Assembly (NCBI RefSeq): GCF_016888335.1
Contig: NZ_JAFEJG010000004.1
Coordinates: forward strand, 620,001-684,000
DNA: 64,000 nucleotides
DNA from: Janibacter endophyticus
Lineage (GTDB): Bacteria; Actinomycetota; Actinomycetes; Actinomycetales; Dermatophilaceae
Direction: 5' to 3'
Part shown: in pieces, positions 35,045 to 44,125 of the stretch
How the letters are laid out: the number at the start of each line of letters is the position of its first letter
How positions within the stretch are numbered: position 1 is the stretch's first letter
Program-made: the position numbers and the translations under genes
Notes under the pieces: generated by a model
Told to the model about the DNA's origin: nothing
Seen by the model: the letters and a program-made list of their open reading frames with translations, nothing else
Databases searched by the model: none

Positions 35045-37073
35045 TCGCGGCGACGCCGGGGATCGCGGTCCCGGAGTCGTTGAGCAGGAAGCCCGCGGTG
35101 AGCGCGACGACGAGCGCGATGAGCCCGGGGCGCAGCGCCGGGTAGTCCTCGAGCGGGCCGGCGAGGGGTCGGGCGAGGGCGCTCCCGGGGCGGGCGAGCG
35201 CCCAGACGACGAGCACGAGCCCCACCGGCACGAGCAGGGCCGCCCGCTGCGGGCCGAGCAGCATCTCGACGTTGGTCAGCAGCTTGCGCTCGATGATCGC
35301 CCACGCGTCGCCGGAGAGGATCCGCCCGAAGAACCGTCCGAGGTGGCTGCGCGACTTCTCCGGCCGGAGGTGGTCCAGGCCCGCGATCGTCAGGAAGCCG
35401 ACGACCGTCGCGATGCCGATGAGCAGCAGGCGCGGCAGCGTGATCCGGGCCCCCGAGACCGCGAGGACGAGGTAGCCGAGGGCCGGGATGAGCGCGAGCG
35501 TCCCGCCACCGTCGGCGCCGGCGAAGGGGGCGGCGTCCACGAGCAGGATGACGACGGCGCAGAGCGCCGCGACGAGCGTCGCCTCGCGGCGGCGTCCACG
35601 GCGGACGAAGGGGTCGAGGAGGGCGGTCGTCGCGAGCAGCCCGCCGGTGGCGAAGAGGGCGAAGGGAACGTTGCCGAAGCCGTAGAAGCGGCCGCCGTCC
35701 CAGGGGTGCAGGCCGAGGACGCCGAGGAAGATCGCCTCGCCGTCGCGCAGGAGCAGGTCCGCGGTGAGCAGGAGCGCGGTGACGCCGCCGACGATGCCGA
35801 CGGCGGTCAGGGTGCGTCGACCGGCGCCGCGGGTCACGGCCAGGGCGCCGAGCCCCAGGAGCAGCGCGAGCCCGGCCACGGCGCCTGCGAGAGCGAGGGT
35901 CGGGCGGTCCGCCGCCCACCAGCGGGTCAGTGTCGCGCCGAAGGTCGCCGCGGGCACGGAAGCCAGGGTCAGCGCCAGACCGCGCAGGCCGAGCGAGGTC
36001 GCCTGACGGGCACGAGAGTCCTTGCGGCGCACGGCGACCCAGCCCGCCGTGCCGAGCAGGGTCGAGAGCACGACCACCGTGGCGAAGCCGTAGAAGAAGG
36101 GCGGGATGCTCCGGTTGGCGACGGCGAGCTGGCCGGCGACGTCGCTCTGGTCGGCGATGCGCTCGTCCGCCTCGCCCTGACCACCGTCGCGGACGAGCGT
36201 CAGCGGTCGTCCGGCCACGGGGGCGACGGGCTCCGCACCGACCCGCGCGAGGATGTCGGCGGTGAGGTCGGGCAGCTGGACGACACCGGTGCGGCGCGTC
36301 GTCACCGAGTGCAGCGACCCCGGCTCGGCCGCGGGGCCGGCATCGGTGCCGCCGGAGTAGATGACGGCGCGCAGCGCGGGCCCGGCGCCGTCGTCGCCGA
36401 GACCGGCGACGACCACGAGCGTCCCGGGGGCCAGGTCGCCGGTGGCCTCACCGACTGCTGCGTCGACCGCCCGCACCTGCTCCGCCCGTCCGGTCTCACC
36501 CCCGTCGTCCTGGACCGCGCCGACGTCGACGAGGCGGACGGCGCACCCGATCGACCCGTCGCCGACCTCCCCGTCGGCGTCGGCTGCGCCGAGACGAGCC
36601 GCGGGACCACCCGCCGGCTCGACGCACGTCCCGGCCGCGACGAGCGAGTCCGCGAGGACCCCGAGGGTCGCGTCGGCCTTGCGCTCGCGGGTGAGCTCGG
36701 CGATCTCCGACCAGCCCGCGACGGCACCGATCTCGTCGCTCTGCGGCTCCGGGCACTCCGGTGCCGCGCCCGGGTCGTCGAGGTCCGGGCTGCCCGGCCG
36801 GGGGACGGCCACCCGGTCGCCGGCGCCGAGGCTCAGCCAGCCGTCGACCCCGCAGGTCTGCAGGTAGCCACCACGGACGACGAGGTTGGCGGTGGCCCCG
36901 CCGGTCGCCATCTCCCACAGGGTCGGGGTGGCCTCGGGGGAGAGGTCCGCGAGGGTCAGGCCCGGTGCGCCGAGGACGACGACCCGTGGCTCGCCGTCCT
37001 CCGCGGACGCGGGCGCGGCCGCCCCGAGGGCCCAGGCGAGGACCACGAGGAGCGCGAGGGCGAGGCGGGTCAC
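34905..37073 (-). CDS. Large membrane protein with exported phosphatase-like N-domain
   Basis: 722 residues. A signal peptide (LALALLVVLAWALGAAAPASA) is followed by a roughly 290-residue extracytoplasmic domain starting RVVVLGAPGLTLADLSPEAT. This resembles the metal-binding opening of alkaline-phosphatase-superfamily proteins, but the nucleophile position is unclear. About ten membrane helices follow. Conserved in actinobacteria to my knowledge, without a confirmed role. It lies between two GT-C genes, hinting at envelope glycan or lipid metabolism. The C-terminal tail is antisense to the MptB-like gene. Confidence 0.75.
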   Translation of the reverse strand: MTRLALALLVVLAWALGAAAPASAEDGEPRVVVLGAPGLTLADLSPEATPTLWEMATGGATANLVVRGGYLQTCGVDGWLSLGAGDRVAVPRPGSPDLDDPGAAPECPEPQSDEIGAVAGWSEIAELTRERKADATLGVLADSLVAAGTCVEPAGGPAARLGAADADGEVGDGSIGCAVRLVDVGAVQDDGGETGRAEQVRAVDAAVGEATGDLAPGTLVVVAGLGDDGAGPALRAVIYSGGTDAGPAAEPGSLHSVTTRRTGVVQLPDLTADILARVGAEPVAPVAGRPLTLVRDGGQGEADERIADQSDVAGQLAVANRSIPPFFYGFATVVVLSTLLGTAGWVAVRRKDSRARQATSLGLRGLALTLASVPAATFGATLTRWWAADRPTLALAGAVAGLALLLGLGALAVTRGAGRRTLTAVGIVGGVTALLLTADLLLRDGEAIFLGVLGLHPWDGGRFYGFGNVPFALFATGGLLATTALLDPFVRRGRRREATLVAALCAVVILLVDAAPFAGADGGGTLALIPALGYLVLAVSGARITLPRLLLIGIATVVGFLTIAGLDHLRPEKSRSHLGRFFGRILSGDAWAIIERKLLTNVEMLLGPQRAALLVPVGLVLVVWALARPGSALARPLAGPLEDYPALRPGLIALVVALTAGFLLNDSGTAIPGVAAIILAPALAALAVGSHRSAAATPTARRSPAAPPPSATPGSPSPSSRG

Positions 37074-37107
37074 GGGGCCAGGCTAGGCCGTCAGCCACAA
37101 TGGGCCC

Positions 37108-38379
37108 GTGACCCGAGCGAAGCCGACGACCCTGCACTGGCTGCTCGGGCTCGCCGTCCTCGTCGCGCTCGCGGCGTGGCCGGTCGCGAAGTTCCTGTTC
37201 CTCTTCCCGCAGGACCAGTGGCAGGTCGACATCCAGGTCTACCGCGAGGGCGGGCTCTCGGTCCTCCAGGGGCGGCCGATCTACCAGCAGATGACCGACC
37301 CGCCGCAGCTGCTGCCCTTCACCTACCCGCCGATCGCCGCGATCCTCGCGGTGCCCCTGGCGCTCGTCCCCTTCGAGACGGCGGCGTGGGGCTGGACGAT
37401 CGCGCAGCTCGCGACGAACGTCGCCATCGCCTGGGTCGCCTGGTACCACCTGCGTGACCGGGTCGGCGCGTGGGCGCCGGTGCTCGTCGGCGCGGTCGCC
37501 GGGGCCTTCCTGTGGACGCAGCCGGTCGGCGACGGCATCCGCTTCGCGCAGGTCAACGCCTTCCTCGTGCTCATGATCCTGCTTGACCTCAAGCGCCCGA
37601 GACTGCCTGCGCTGCAGTCGATCCCGCCGGGTGTGCTCGTCGGCCTGGCGATGGCGATCAAGCTGACGCCGGGCGTCTTCGTCATCCACTACATCGTCTG
37701 CCGGCGGTGGCGCGAGGCCTTCACCGCGATCGCGACGGCGTCGGCGGTCTCGATCGGGGCGTGGCTGCTCATCCCGCCGGCGTCCTTCGCCTTCTGGGGC
37801 GGCGCGCTCTCCGACCCGACCCGGCTCGGGCCCAACGACGGCTCCGCCAACCAGGCCTTCCGCGCGCTGCTCCTGCGGCGCGGGCTCGAGGCCGGCTCGA
37901 CCGAGCTCTACCTCGCCTGGGCCCCGTACCTGCTCGTCGTCGGGGGACTCGTCTTCTGGCTCGCCCGGCGCGCCTACCAGCAGGGCGACTGGCTCATGGA
38001 GGCTGCGGTCGTCGGTCTGGCCGGCTTCCTGCTCAGCCCGGTGTCGTGGGTGCACCACCTGCACTGGCTCATGGTGATCGTCCCGGCGATCCTCGGTGCC
38101 GCCGCCGGCCGTGACCGCCTGCGGGCGGGGCTGGCGCTGATCCCCTTCGTCTGGTTCGTCTGCACCATGCCCTTCTGGGGCGTGCTGTGGAAGCGGGAGT
38201 CCCGCGACCCGGCGTGGTTCGGCGACGTGCTCGTCGAGGGCAACGTCATCGGGACGCTCGTCATCCTGGGCATCCTCGCCTGGGTGATCACTCGCACCGA
38301 CCGAGAGCTACGCGCGGGTACGACGACCGTTGCCCGGTCCGGGAGCCCCGCCACCCCCGAGATCTCGCGCGGGAGCTGA
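37108..38379 (+). CDS. Glycosyltransferase family 87 (DUF2029), mannosyltransferase
   Basis: A 423-residue GT-C protein with about ten helices. The first outer loop carries the conserved acidic residue in QWQVDIQVYREGGLSVLQGR, followed by the family segment LPFTYPPIAAILAVPLALVP. GT87 members use polyprenyl-phosphomannose to extend phosphatidylinositol mannosides (PimE-type) or arabinans. GTG 37108 is divergent from the large membrane protein gene with only 34 bases between them, so the two may share a regulatory region. Confidence 0.85.
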   Translation: MTRAKPTTLHWLLGLAVLVALAAWPVAKFLFLFPQDQWQVDIQVYREGGLSVLQGRPIYQQMTDPPQLLPFTYPPIAAILAVPLALVPFETAAWGWTIAQLATNVAIAWVAWYHLRDRVGAWAPVLVGAVAGAFLWTQPVGDGIRFAQVNAFLVLMILLDLKRPRLPALQSIPPGVLVGLAMAIKLTPGVFVIHYIVCRRWREAFTAIATASAVSIGAWLLIPPASFAFWGGALSDPTRLGPNDGSANQAFRALLLRRGLEAGSTELYLAWAPYLLVVGGLVFWLARRAYQQGDWLMEAAVVGLAGFLLSPVSWVHHLHWLMVIVPAILGAAAGRDRLRAGLALIPFVWFVCTMPFWGVLWKRESRDPAWFGDVLVEGNVIGTLVILGILAWVITRTDRELRAGTTTVARSGSPATPEISRGS

Positions 38380-38412
38380 CCGCGTGGCGACACAACGGTC
38401 GTCGTACTCGCG
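38313..38412. repeat. 20-base inverted repeat spanning the end of the GT87 gene
   Basis: Arms 38313-38332 and 38393-38412 are reverse complements with one mismatch; the left arm lies in the GT87 coding region, the right one after its stop. The folded structure would sit at the transcript end and may serve as a terminator. Confidence 0.45.
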
Positions 38413-38448
38413 GGTCACGTGGGGCGGCTCACGGGTAGGGTCGCGGCC

Positions 38449-38865
38449 ATGAGTGGCACCGAGCTCCTGCTGGCCGTCTCGGTCCTCATCGCCCTGCTGC
38501 TCGTCATCAGCGTCGCGCGCACCAACCGCCGCCTGGCCGAGCGGGTCGCCGTGCTCGAGCGCGCCACGCCTGTGGGTGAGTCCGAGGCCGCCAGCCTCCG
38601 CGCCCAGGTCGACGCCTCGCTCTCCCGGGTCGCGGTGGTCCGCTACGACGCCTTCGGCGACATGGGCGGCCGGCTCTCCTTCTCCGCCGCGGTGCTCGAC
38701 GCCAACGGTGACGGCCTCGTGCTCACCTCGATCCACGGCCGCAGCGAGTCGCGCACCTATGCCAAGGGGATCGCCGCGGGGGAGACTCCCGACGAGAGCA
38801 CGACCCTCACGCCGGAGGAGCGGCACGCCGTCGCCGCCGCGCGCAAGGGCTCGCCCACCGCCTGA
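38449..38865 (+). CDS. DUF4446 family protein
   Basis: 138 residues. One N-terminal membrane helix (LLLAVSVLIALLLVISVA) is followed by a coiled-coil segment (NRRLAERVAVLERA) and a small C-terminal domain VVRYDAFGDMGGRLSFSAAV, then LTSIHGRSESRTYAKGI. This is characteristic of DUF4446. ATG 38449 gives the compact form. Function unknown; membrane-anchored with a cytoplasmic domain. The 170-base gap that follows contains a small CCCACGC hairpin (38905-38921) and nothing else I recognise. Confidence 0.88.
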   Translation: MSGTELLLAVSVLIALLLVISVARTNRRLAERVAVLERATPVGESEAASLRAQVDASLSRVAVVRYDAFGDMGGRLSFSAAVLDANGDGLVLTSIHGRSESRTYAKGIAAGETPDESTTLTPEERHAVAAARKGSPTA

Positions 38866-39035
38866 CCCCCTCCGTCGGTCGAGGTGCGACCGGCCCAGCT
38901 GGGTCCCACGCGCTGCGTGGGCGGAGCCTCGAGACCTCGTGCACCGAGCGCCGATCCCGCGAGGCGGAACCCCCTTCGCCCCGCAGCCCACCCTGGGCGA
39001 GACTGGGCCGAGCACCGACGACAAGGAGACCCACG

Positions 39036-39962
39036 GTGACGCGCTACGGCTACCTCGGCCCCACGGGGACCTTCACCCAGATGGCGCTGCTCTCGTGGCG
39101 CCCCGCGGCGAACGCCGAGCACGTCCCCTTCGGGTCCGTCGACGCCGCGCTCACCGCGCTGCGGCAGCGCGAGATCGACGCGGCCGTCGTCCCGATCGAG
39201 AACTCGGTCGAAGGGGGAGTGAGCGCCACCCTCGACGCGCTCGCCTCCGGCGACCCGCTCATCGTCACGGGCGAGGTCCTCGTGCCGATCACGTTCGTCA
39301 TCGCCGCGAACGAAGGCGTGAGCCTGGCCGACGTCCGGGGCGTCGGCACCCACTCGCACGCCTGGGCGCAGGTCCGTGGCTGGTGCCAGGCCAACGTCCC
39401 CGACGCACGCTACATCGCGACCCTCTCGACCGCGTCGGCCGCCGAGGACCTCGGGACCGGCGAGGCACCCTTCGACGCCGCTGTCTGCGCCCCGGTCGCC
39501 GCGGACAACCACGGCCTGACCGTCCTCGCGCACGACATCGGCGACATGGCGTCGGCCGTGACCCGCTTCGTCGTCGTGTCGCGCCCCGAGTGGCTGCCGC
39601 GGCCGACCGGTTTCGACAAGACGACCGTCGTGCTCTACCAGCGGCAGGACCGCGCGGGCGGGCTGCTCGAGCTGCTCGAGCAGTTCTCGGCGCGCGGGAT
39701 CAACATGACCCGGCTCGAGTCGCGCCCGACGAAGGACTCGATGGGCTCGTACTGCTTCTCCATCGACTTCGAGGGGCACGTCCACGACGCGCGCGTCGGC
39801 GAGGCGCTCATGAGCCTGCACCGCGTGTGCGGCCACGTCCGCTTCCTCGGCTCCTACCCCGCCGCGAACGGCCAGGCCGTCACCGTCGACCCGCTGACCT
39901 CCGACGCGTCCTTCGCCGAGGCCGCGGACTGGCTCGACCAGATCCGCCACCCCGGCAGCTGA
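39036..39962 (+). CDS. pheA: Prephenate dehydratase
   Basis: A 308-residue enzyme of phenylalanine synthesis. The N-terminal YLGPTGTFTQMALLS and the VVPIENSVEGGVSATLDAL segment bind prephenate. The catalytic TRF motif is in AVTRFVVVS near residue 173. A C-terminal ACT domain (GGLLELLEQFSARGINMTRL, then ESRP) is the phenylalanine-binding allosteric unit. It converts prephenate to phenylpyruvate. GTG 39036 follows AAGGAGAC. No chorismate mutase domain is fused, as is normal in actinobacteria. Confidence 0.95.
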   Translation: MTRYGYLGPTGTFTQMALLSWRPAANAEHVPFGSVDAALTALRQREIDAAVVPIENSVEGGVSATLDALASGDPLIVTGEVLVPITFVIAANEGVSLADVRGVGTHSHAWAQVRGWCQANVPDARYIATLSTASAAEDLGTGEAPFDAAVCAPVAADNHGLTVLAHDIGDMASAVTRFVVVSRPEWLPRPTGFDKTTVVLYQRQDRAGGLLELLEQFSARGINMTRLESRPTKDSMGSYCFSIDFEGHVHDARVGEALMSLHRVCGHVRFLGSYPAANGQAVTVDPLTSDASFAEAADWLDQIRHPGS

Positions 39963-40009
39963 CTCTTCGAGGCTCCTCGCACAGCTCGTCGCGCCTCAGG
40001 GATCAGCCC

Positions 40010-41050
40010 TCAGAGGGTTGCGAGGCGGACGTTGGGGATCTCGTCGTAGTGCGTGCGCACCGACACCTTGCGCTCGAGGTCGTCGATGACGGCGGGCACG
40101 AAGTCGATGCCGTAGAGCGCCTCGCACGACCCGAAGCCGCCGGGGCTGAAGACGTTGACCTCCATGAGCTTGTCACCGACGATGTCGAGCCCGACGAGGA
40201 ACATGCCGTCAGCGATGAGCTTGGGCCGCACCGCCTCGACCATCTCGAGCATCTCAGGGGTGACGTTGACCTTCTGCGCCTTGCCGCCCGTCGACATGTT
40301 GGAGCGGATGTCGTCGGAGGTGCTCACCCGGCGGAAGGCGGCGATCTGGCCGTCGACCTCGAGCGGGCGCCCGTTCATGACGAACATCCGGATGTCACCG
40401 TTCTTCGCCTCGGGCAGGTACTCCTGGGTGACGACATAGCCGTCACGGCCGATCGCCTCGATGATCTGGCTGAGGTTCGGCGCCTCCTTGCTGTTGACGA
40501 GGAAGACCCCGCTGCCGCCCGAGCCCTGGAGCGGCTTGAGCACGGCCTTGCCGCCGAGCTCCTTGACGAAGGCCTCGATCTGCTCCTCGTCGCGCGAGAT
40601 GAGCGTCTTGGGACGGACGATCTCGGGGAAGTGCTGGAAGTACGCCTTGGAGAGCGCGTTGGCCAGCGAGGTCGGGTCGTTGACGACGAGCACGCCCGCG
40701 GCCGCGAAGAGCTGCCCGAAGGCGACGCCCGCGTTGCCCGCCCACGGGTTCTCCTCGGCGTCGTCGGCCGGGTCGAAGCGCAGCATGACGACGTCGAAGT
40801 CTTCGATCGGCAGCCACTGCTCGACCTCGGGCTTCTGCACGTCGTGGAGGTATCGCGTCAGCGACTTGTAGGTCTTCCCGGTGCCCTTGCGGGCGCGGGC
40901 GGAGAGCGAGCCGTCGGGGTTGTAGGCGAAGTCCCCGATGCCCATGTAGTACGCCTCGTGCCCCATCGCGTGGGCGGTGATGGCGAGCCGGGTGGTCGTG
41001 TAGACGTCCTGCTCGGTGGCGACGTCGTTGACGACGAATCCGATCTTCAT
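40010..41050 (-). CDS. ATP-grasp ligase, glutathione-synthetase-like
   Basis: A 346-residue protein. The N-terminal domain (MKIGFVVNDVATEQDVYTTT) resembles the pre-ATP-grasp domain of GshB. The ATP-binding loop is AVLKPLQGSGGSGVFLVN (about residues 167-184), and the metal-binding end GLDIVGDKLMEVNVFSPGGF lies near residue 295. It should join a carboxylate to an amine using ATP. A clear AAGGAGA ribosome site precedes ATG 41050. It is the last gene of the minus-strand run, directly after the DUF1704 peptidase. A novel peptide-forming role is more likely than ordinary glutathione synthesis. Confidence 0.85.
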   Translation of the reverse strand: MKIGFVVNDVATEQDVYTTTRLAITAHAMGHEAYYMGIGDFAYNPDGSLSARARKGTGKTYKSLTRYLHDVQKPEVEQWLPIEDFDVVMLRFDPADDAEENPWAGNAGVAFGQLFAAAGVLVVNDPTSLANALSKAYFQHFPEIVRPKTLISRDEEQIEAFVKELGGKAVLKPLQGSGGSGVFLVNSKEAPNLSQIIEAIGRDGYVVTQEYLPEAKNGDIRMFVMNGRPLEVDGQIAAFRRVSTSDDIRSNMSTGGKAQKVNVTPEMLEMVEAVRPKLIADGMFLVGLDIVGDKLMEVNVFSPGGFGSCEALYGIDFVPAVIDDLERKVSVRTHYDEIPNVRLATL

Positions 41051-41067
41051 GCGGGTCTCCTTGCGGG

Positions 41068-42270
41068 TCAGGCGGGCGAAGGGGTAGGTGCCGGCGTCGA
41101 GACGAGCCGGGTGACGTCCTCGGCGTGCTCGGCGGCGCTCGAGAGCCGCTCGGCGGCCTCGGTGTCGTCGAGCCAGCGGGGGAGGAGCCGGGGCCGGTTG
41201 AGGATCCCTGCCTCGGCGAGGGACTGGATGAGTGGCAGGTCGGAGAGCGAGAACTTGCCGAGCCACATGTGCTCGAGCGAGCCGCCGCCCTTGAGGTGGC
41301 AGAGCAGGTCGACGAGACCGCGCAGGTAGATCGCGTCCTTGGTGAGGCCGCCGGAGCGGTAGGCGCGCATCGTCGTCGTGAAGGCGCTGGCCTTGGGGAA
41401 GCCGGCGTCGACGAGCGCCTCCCAGGACTCGACGAAGGTCGCCCCCTGGGTCATCCGGTGGACGGTCAGCACGCGGGCGGCAAGCTGCCGCAGGCGGAAG
41501 GGGGTGAGCCCCCCGCAGCCGATCTCGGCGAGGACCGCGAGGCCCTCCTGGGTCTCGTCGTAGCCGGCGAGGCCGGTGCCGAGCACCTGGATCGGCTGGG
41601 CCGACCCGTTGACCTGGGTGACGAGGTGGGTACCGACCTCGTGCTGGAGCAACGCGTTGGCGCGGGCCCGCTGGACGGCGGAGTCGGGGTCGATGAGCAG
41701 CGTGTTCCCCGACACCATGACGCCGTTGACGTCGTCACGGACCTCGGCGTGCATCTCGATGTCCTGGTCGATCGAGGCGTAGAAGTCGATCTCCGCCTGC
41801 GCGAGCTCGAGGAACTCCTCGGCGGTGACCTTCTCCCCCTTCGCCTCCGGCCTCGGGACCTCCTCGATGATCCGCTCGGCCTGGCCGCGGAGCTGGGGCG
41901 AGGCGCCGCCGTAGAGCTCGATGCTCAGGGAGCGGAAGTCGTCGCTGTCGCGCGCCATGAGCATGTCGAGCTGGAGGGTGAGCTCGCGGTGCTTGTTGCG
42001 CAGCAGCGTCGCGAGCGTGGGATCGGTGACCGAGCCGACGTCGATGTTGGCGACGACCTGCTTGAGCACCTCGGGGTCGGCCTCGATGTCGCGGTAGGTG
42101 AAGCGCGGCTCCTTGACCTCACCCTTGAGGAACTGCGCCTTGATGTCGTCGGAGTTCACCGGGGTGACGTCGAGCAGGAAGCGCATCGAGCCCGACATCT
42201 GCGCGAGCGCGTGGTCGATCGCGAGGTCCGCGACGGCGACCTTGCGCAGCGCCGCGGAGTCCTCGCTCAC
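41068..42270 (-). CDS. DUF1704 (QEGLA-motif) putative zinc metallopeptidase
   Basis: A 400-residue protein of the family annotated as flavohemoglobin-expression-modulating QEGLA motif protein. The metallopeptidase-like HEVGTH (in LLQHEVGTHLVTQ, near residue 213) and the ETQEGLAVLAE motif (near residue 240) are both present. The eukaryotic relatives (MATCAP) are tyrosine carboxypeptidases, so peptide trimming is a fair inference. GTG 42270 overlaps the amidohydrolase gene by 4 bases, and the ATP-grasp gene follows 17 bases later. Confidence 0.88.
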   Translation of the reverse strand: MSEDSAALRKVAVADLAIDHALAQMSGSMRFLLDVTPVNSDDIKAQFLKGEVKEPRFTYRDIEADPEVLKQVVANIDVGSVTDPTLATLLRNKHRELTLQLDMLMARDSDDFRSLSIELYGGASPQLRGQAERIIEEVPRPEAKGEKVTAEEFLELAQAEIDFYASIDQDIEMHAEVRDDVNGVMVSGNTLLIDPDSAVQRARANALLQHEVGTHLVTQVNGSAQPIQVLGTGLAGYDETQEGLAVLAEIGCGGLTPFRLRQLAARVLTVHRMTQGATFVESWEALVDAGFPKASAFTTTMRAYRSGGLTKDAIYLRGLVDLLCHLKGGGSLEHMWLGKFSLSDLPLIQSLAEAGILNRPRLLPRWLDDTEAAERLSSAAEHAEDVTRLVSTPAPTPSPA

Positions 42271-43073
42271 CACTCGCTCCCGCGGCCGGTGAGGCGGTCG
42301 ACGGCGGCGAGGACCGGCTCGTAGGTGTCGGCGAGCGCGGCGGCGATCTGGCCGATGCGGTGCTCGTCGGGCTCGCCCGTCCACTCGTCCATGTACGTCT
42401 TCTTGAACTCGATGGCCAGGACGATCGCCGTGCCCGGGTACCGCTCGTGCGCCCACATGGCGATGCCCCGGCCCTTGAACTTCACGTTCTCCCGGACGTC
42501 GAGGCCACCGAGGTTGTGGGCGATCCGCTCGGTGAAGGTATCGACGACGCTGCCCCAGCGCTCGCGGTCCAGGGAGCCGGTGCCGACGTTGACGTCGGGG
42601 TTGTCGGCCTGGGCCTCGGGCGGCGCGTCGGCGCCGTCCCGGCGGTGGTTGTAGGAGTGCACGTCGTAGACGACGAAGGGACCGCGCGACGCGAGCTCGT
42701 CGAAACGCCGGGCCAGCTCGTCGTAGACCGAGTCGTACACCTCGAGCGATCGCCCTGCGATGTCGTCGTCGAGGGTCCCGCCACGCCACATGTCCAGGCC
42801 CCACGCGTCGTCGGGCTGGCGGTAGACGGCCTCGTCGCGGACCCGGTTGAGGTCGGTCTCGAAGCGTGACCGGTGGACGACCAACCGTGCGGGCAGGTGC
42901 GCGATGAAGCGGTCCGTGAAGAGGTCCTCCTCCCGGAGGCGCACGTCCTCGTCGAGGATCATCTGCTCGGCAACCTCGGGGCGCAGGTCGTGCCCGGCGT
43001 GGACAGCGGTGGCGACGAGCTGCCCGCTCCAGTCACCGCTCGCCGTGAAGACGGGGTTCTCGGTGTCGGCCAT
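42267..43073 (-). CDS. N-formylglutamate amidohydrolase family protein
   Basis: A 268-residue amidohydrolase. The N-terminal HAGHDLRPEV, FIAHLPARLVVHRSRFETDL and the central FVVYDVHSYNHRR carry the metal-binding His/Asp/Glu pattern of the family; IVLAIEFKKTYMDEWTGE lies near the C-terminus. The known reaction splits N-formylglutamate in histidine breakdown, but no hut genes are nearby. Here it probably cleaves an amide made by the adjoining ATP-grasp system. It overlaps DUF1704 by 4 bases. Confidence 0.87.
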   Translation of the reverse strand: MADTENPVFTASGDWSGQLVATAVHAGHDLRPEVAEQMILDEDVRLREEDLFTDRFIAHLPARLVVHRSRFETDLNRVRDEAVYRQPDDAWGLDMWRGGTLDDDIAGRSLEVYDSVYDELARRFDELASRGPFVVYDVHSYNHRRDGADAPPEAQADNPDVNVGTGSLDRERWGSVVDTFTERIAHNLGGLDVRENVKFKGRGIAMWAHERYPGTAIVLAIEFKKTYMDEWTGEPDEHRIGQIAAALADTYEPVLAAVDRLTGRGSEW

Positions 43074-43111
43074 GCCTGCGTGTCTACCGGAGCGACACCC
43101 CTCGTCGGCTC

Positions 43112-44125
43112 TTACGGCCCGGCGAGATCCGCGCCGGACCTGCCGGTCGTGCCGCAGACCCGGAGCACCTGCCGGGCGAAGGTTGCGGTGTGCGCGAGGC
43201 ACTCCTGGGCCTCCGGGGAGCTCGCATCGTTCTGGAAGGCGTGCCACATCCCCTCCCAGACCTGCAGGTCGACCTCGCCGCCGGACGCGCGCATCGTGCG
43301 GGCGAGCTGCACGGAGTCGGAGAGGAAGAGGTCGCGCGTCCCGGTGGTCAGCAGGGTGGGCGGAACCGGCACCTCCCACGTCTGGTGCACGGGCGAGACG
43401 AAGGGGTCGGTGACCCGGGCGCCGCCGCGGTACGCCTTCGCGAAGCGCTCCTGCTGCCCCTTCCACCGGACGTAGGCGTCCCTCCCTTCGTTGGCGGAGT
43501 AGGAGTCTCCCCGCCCTCCGAGGTCGGCGAAGGGGGTGGCCGCGAGCAGCCCGAGCGGCTCCGGCCCGCCGTCGGCGCGGACCCGGGCGAGGACGCCGAG
43601 GGCGAGGTTGGCGCCGGCCGACAGGCCGCCGAGGAGGACCCTCGGACCCCACGCGGCGGCGTGCGCGAGGTAGGCGGCGAGGCACGCGTCGAGCGGTGCC
43701 GGGTACGGGTGCTCGGGCGCGAGCGGGTACTCGACGGAGACGACGGGCACGCCCGCGTCGGCGGCGAGCTGGACGGCCGAGCCGTCGAGGGCCGACCCCC
43801 AGCAGAAGCCGCCCCCGTGGATCCAGAAGACCCACGGCTCATCCCCGTCGCCGTCCCACGACGAGGTCTCCGGCGTCATGACGAGGGAGGTGACCGGACG
43901 GCCACCGCTGATCACCGAGACCTGCGAGGCGGTGATGTCGACCCGACGGCTGCGGGCGAGCGACTCGACGGCCGCGCGCCGCTCGCCCGCCCCCTTCGCC
44001 CTGAGGCCCTTGGTGATCCGCGGCGTCATCGGCCACCGGTGGAGCTTGTTGTCGGCCTGCTGCGCGGCCTCCGCCGCCTCCGGCGACACGGTGAGGGGCA
44101 TCGGCAGGTCACGGCGTCGCAGCAT
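43112..44125 (-). CDS. Alpha/beta-hydrolase, hormone-sensitive-lipase (HSL) family
   Basis: A 337-residue esterase. The oxyanion motif HGGGF (in WIHGGGFCWGS) is near residue 104, the nucleophile motif GLSAG (in LLGGLSAGANLAL) near residue 168, and the catalytic His in VWEGMWHAF near the end. It should hydrolyse short acyl esters in the cytoplasm. ATG 44125 overlaps the acyltransferase gene upstream by 17 bases, and the amidohydrolase gene starts 38 bases downstream, so it bridges the two halves of the long operon. Confidence 0.88.
   Translation of the reverse strand: MLRRRDLPMPLTVSPEAAEAAQQADNKLHRWPMTPRITKGLRAKGAGERRAAVESLARSRRVDITASQVSVISGGRPVTSLVMTPETSSWDGDGDEPWVFWIHGGGFCWGSALDGSAVQLAADAGVPVVSVEYPLAPEHPYPAPLDACLAAYLAHAAAWGPRVLLGGLSAGANLALGVLARVRADGGPEPLGLLAATPFADLGGRGDSYSANEGRDAYVRWKGQQERFAKAYRGGARVTDPFVSPVHQTWEVPVPPTLLTTGTRDLFLSDSVQLARTMRASGGEVDLQVWEGMWHAFQNDASSPEAQECLAHTATFARQVLRVCGTTGRSGADLAGP

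Noticed and set aside
35001-37457. An 818-codon open frame on the plus strand
   Set aside because: It is antisense to the 722-residue membrane protein, which has a signal peptide and helices; the plus frame has no domain-like sequence.
38905-38921. Possible attenuator before prephenate dehydratase
   Set aside because: The CCCACGC hairpin is small, and no Phe-rich leader peptide accompanies it; a terminator of the DUF4446 gene is simpler.
40010-41050. Ordinary glutathione synthetase
   Set aside because: Actinobacteria of this type use mycothiol, no gamma-glutamylcysteine synthetase is adjacent, and the operon context is peptide modification.
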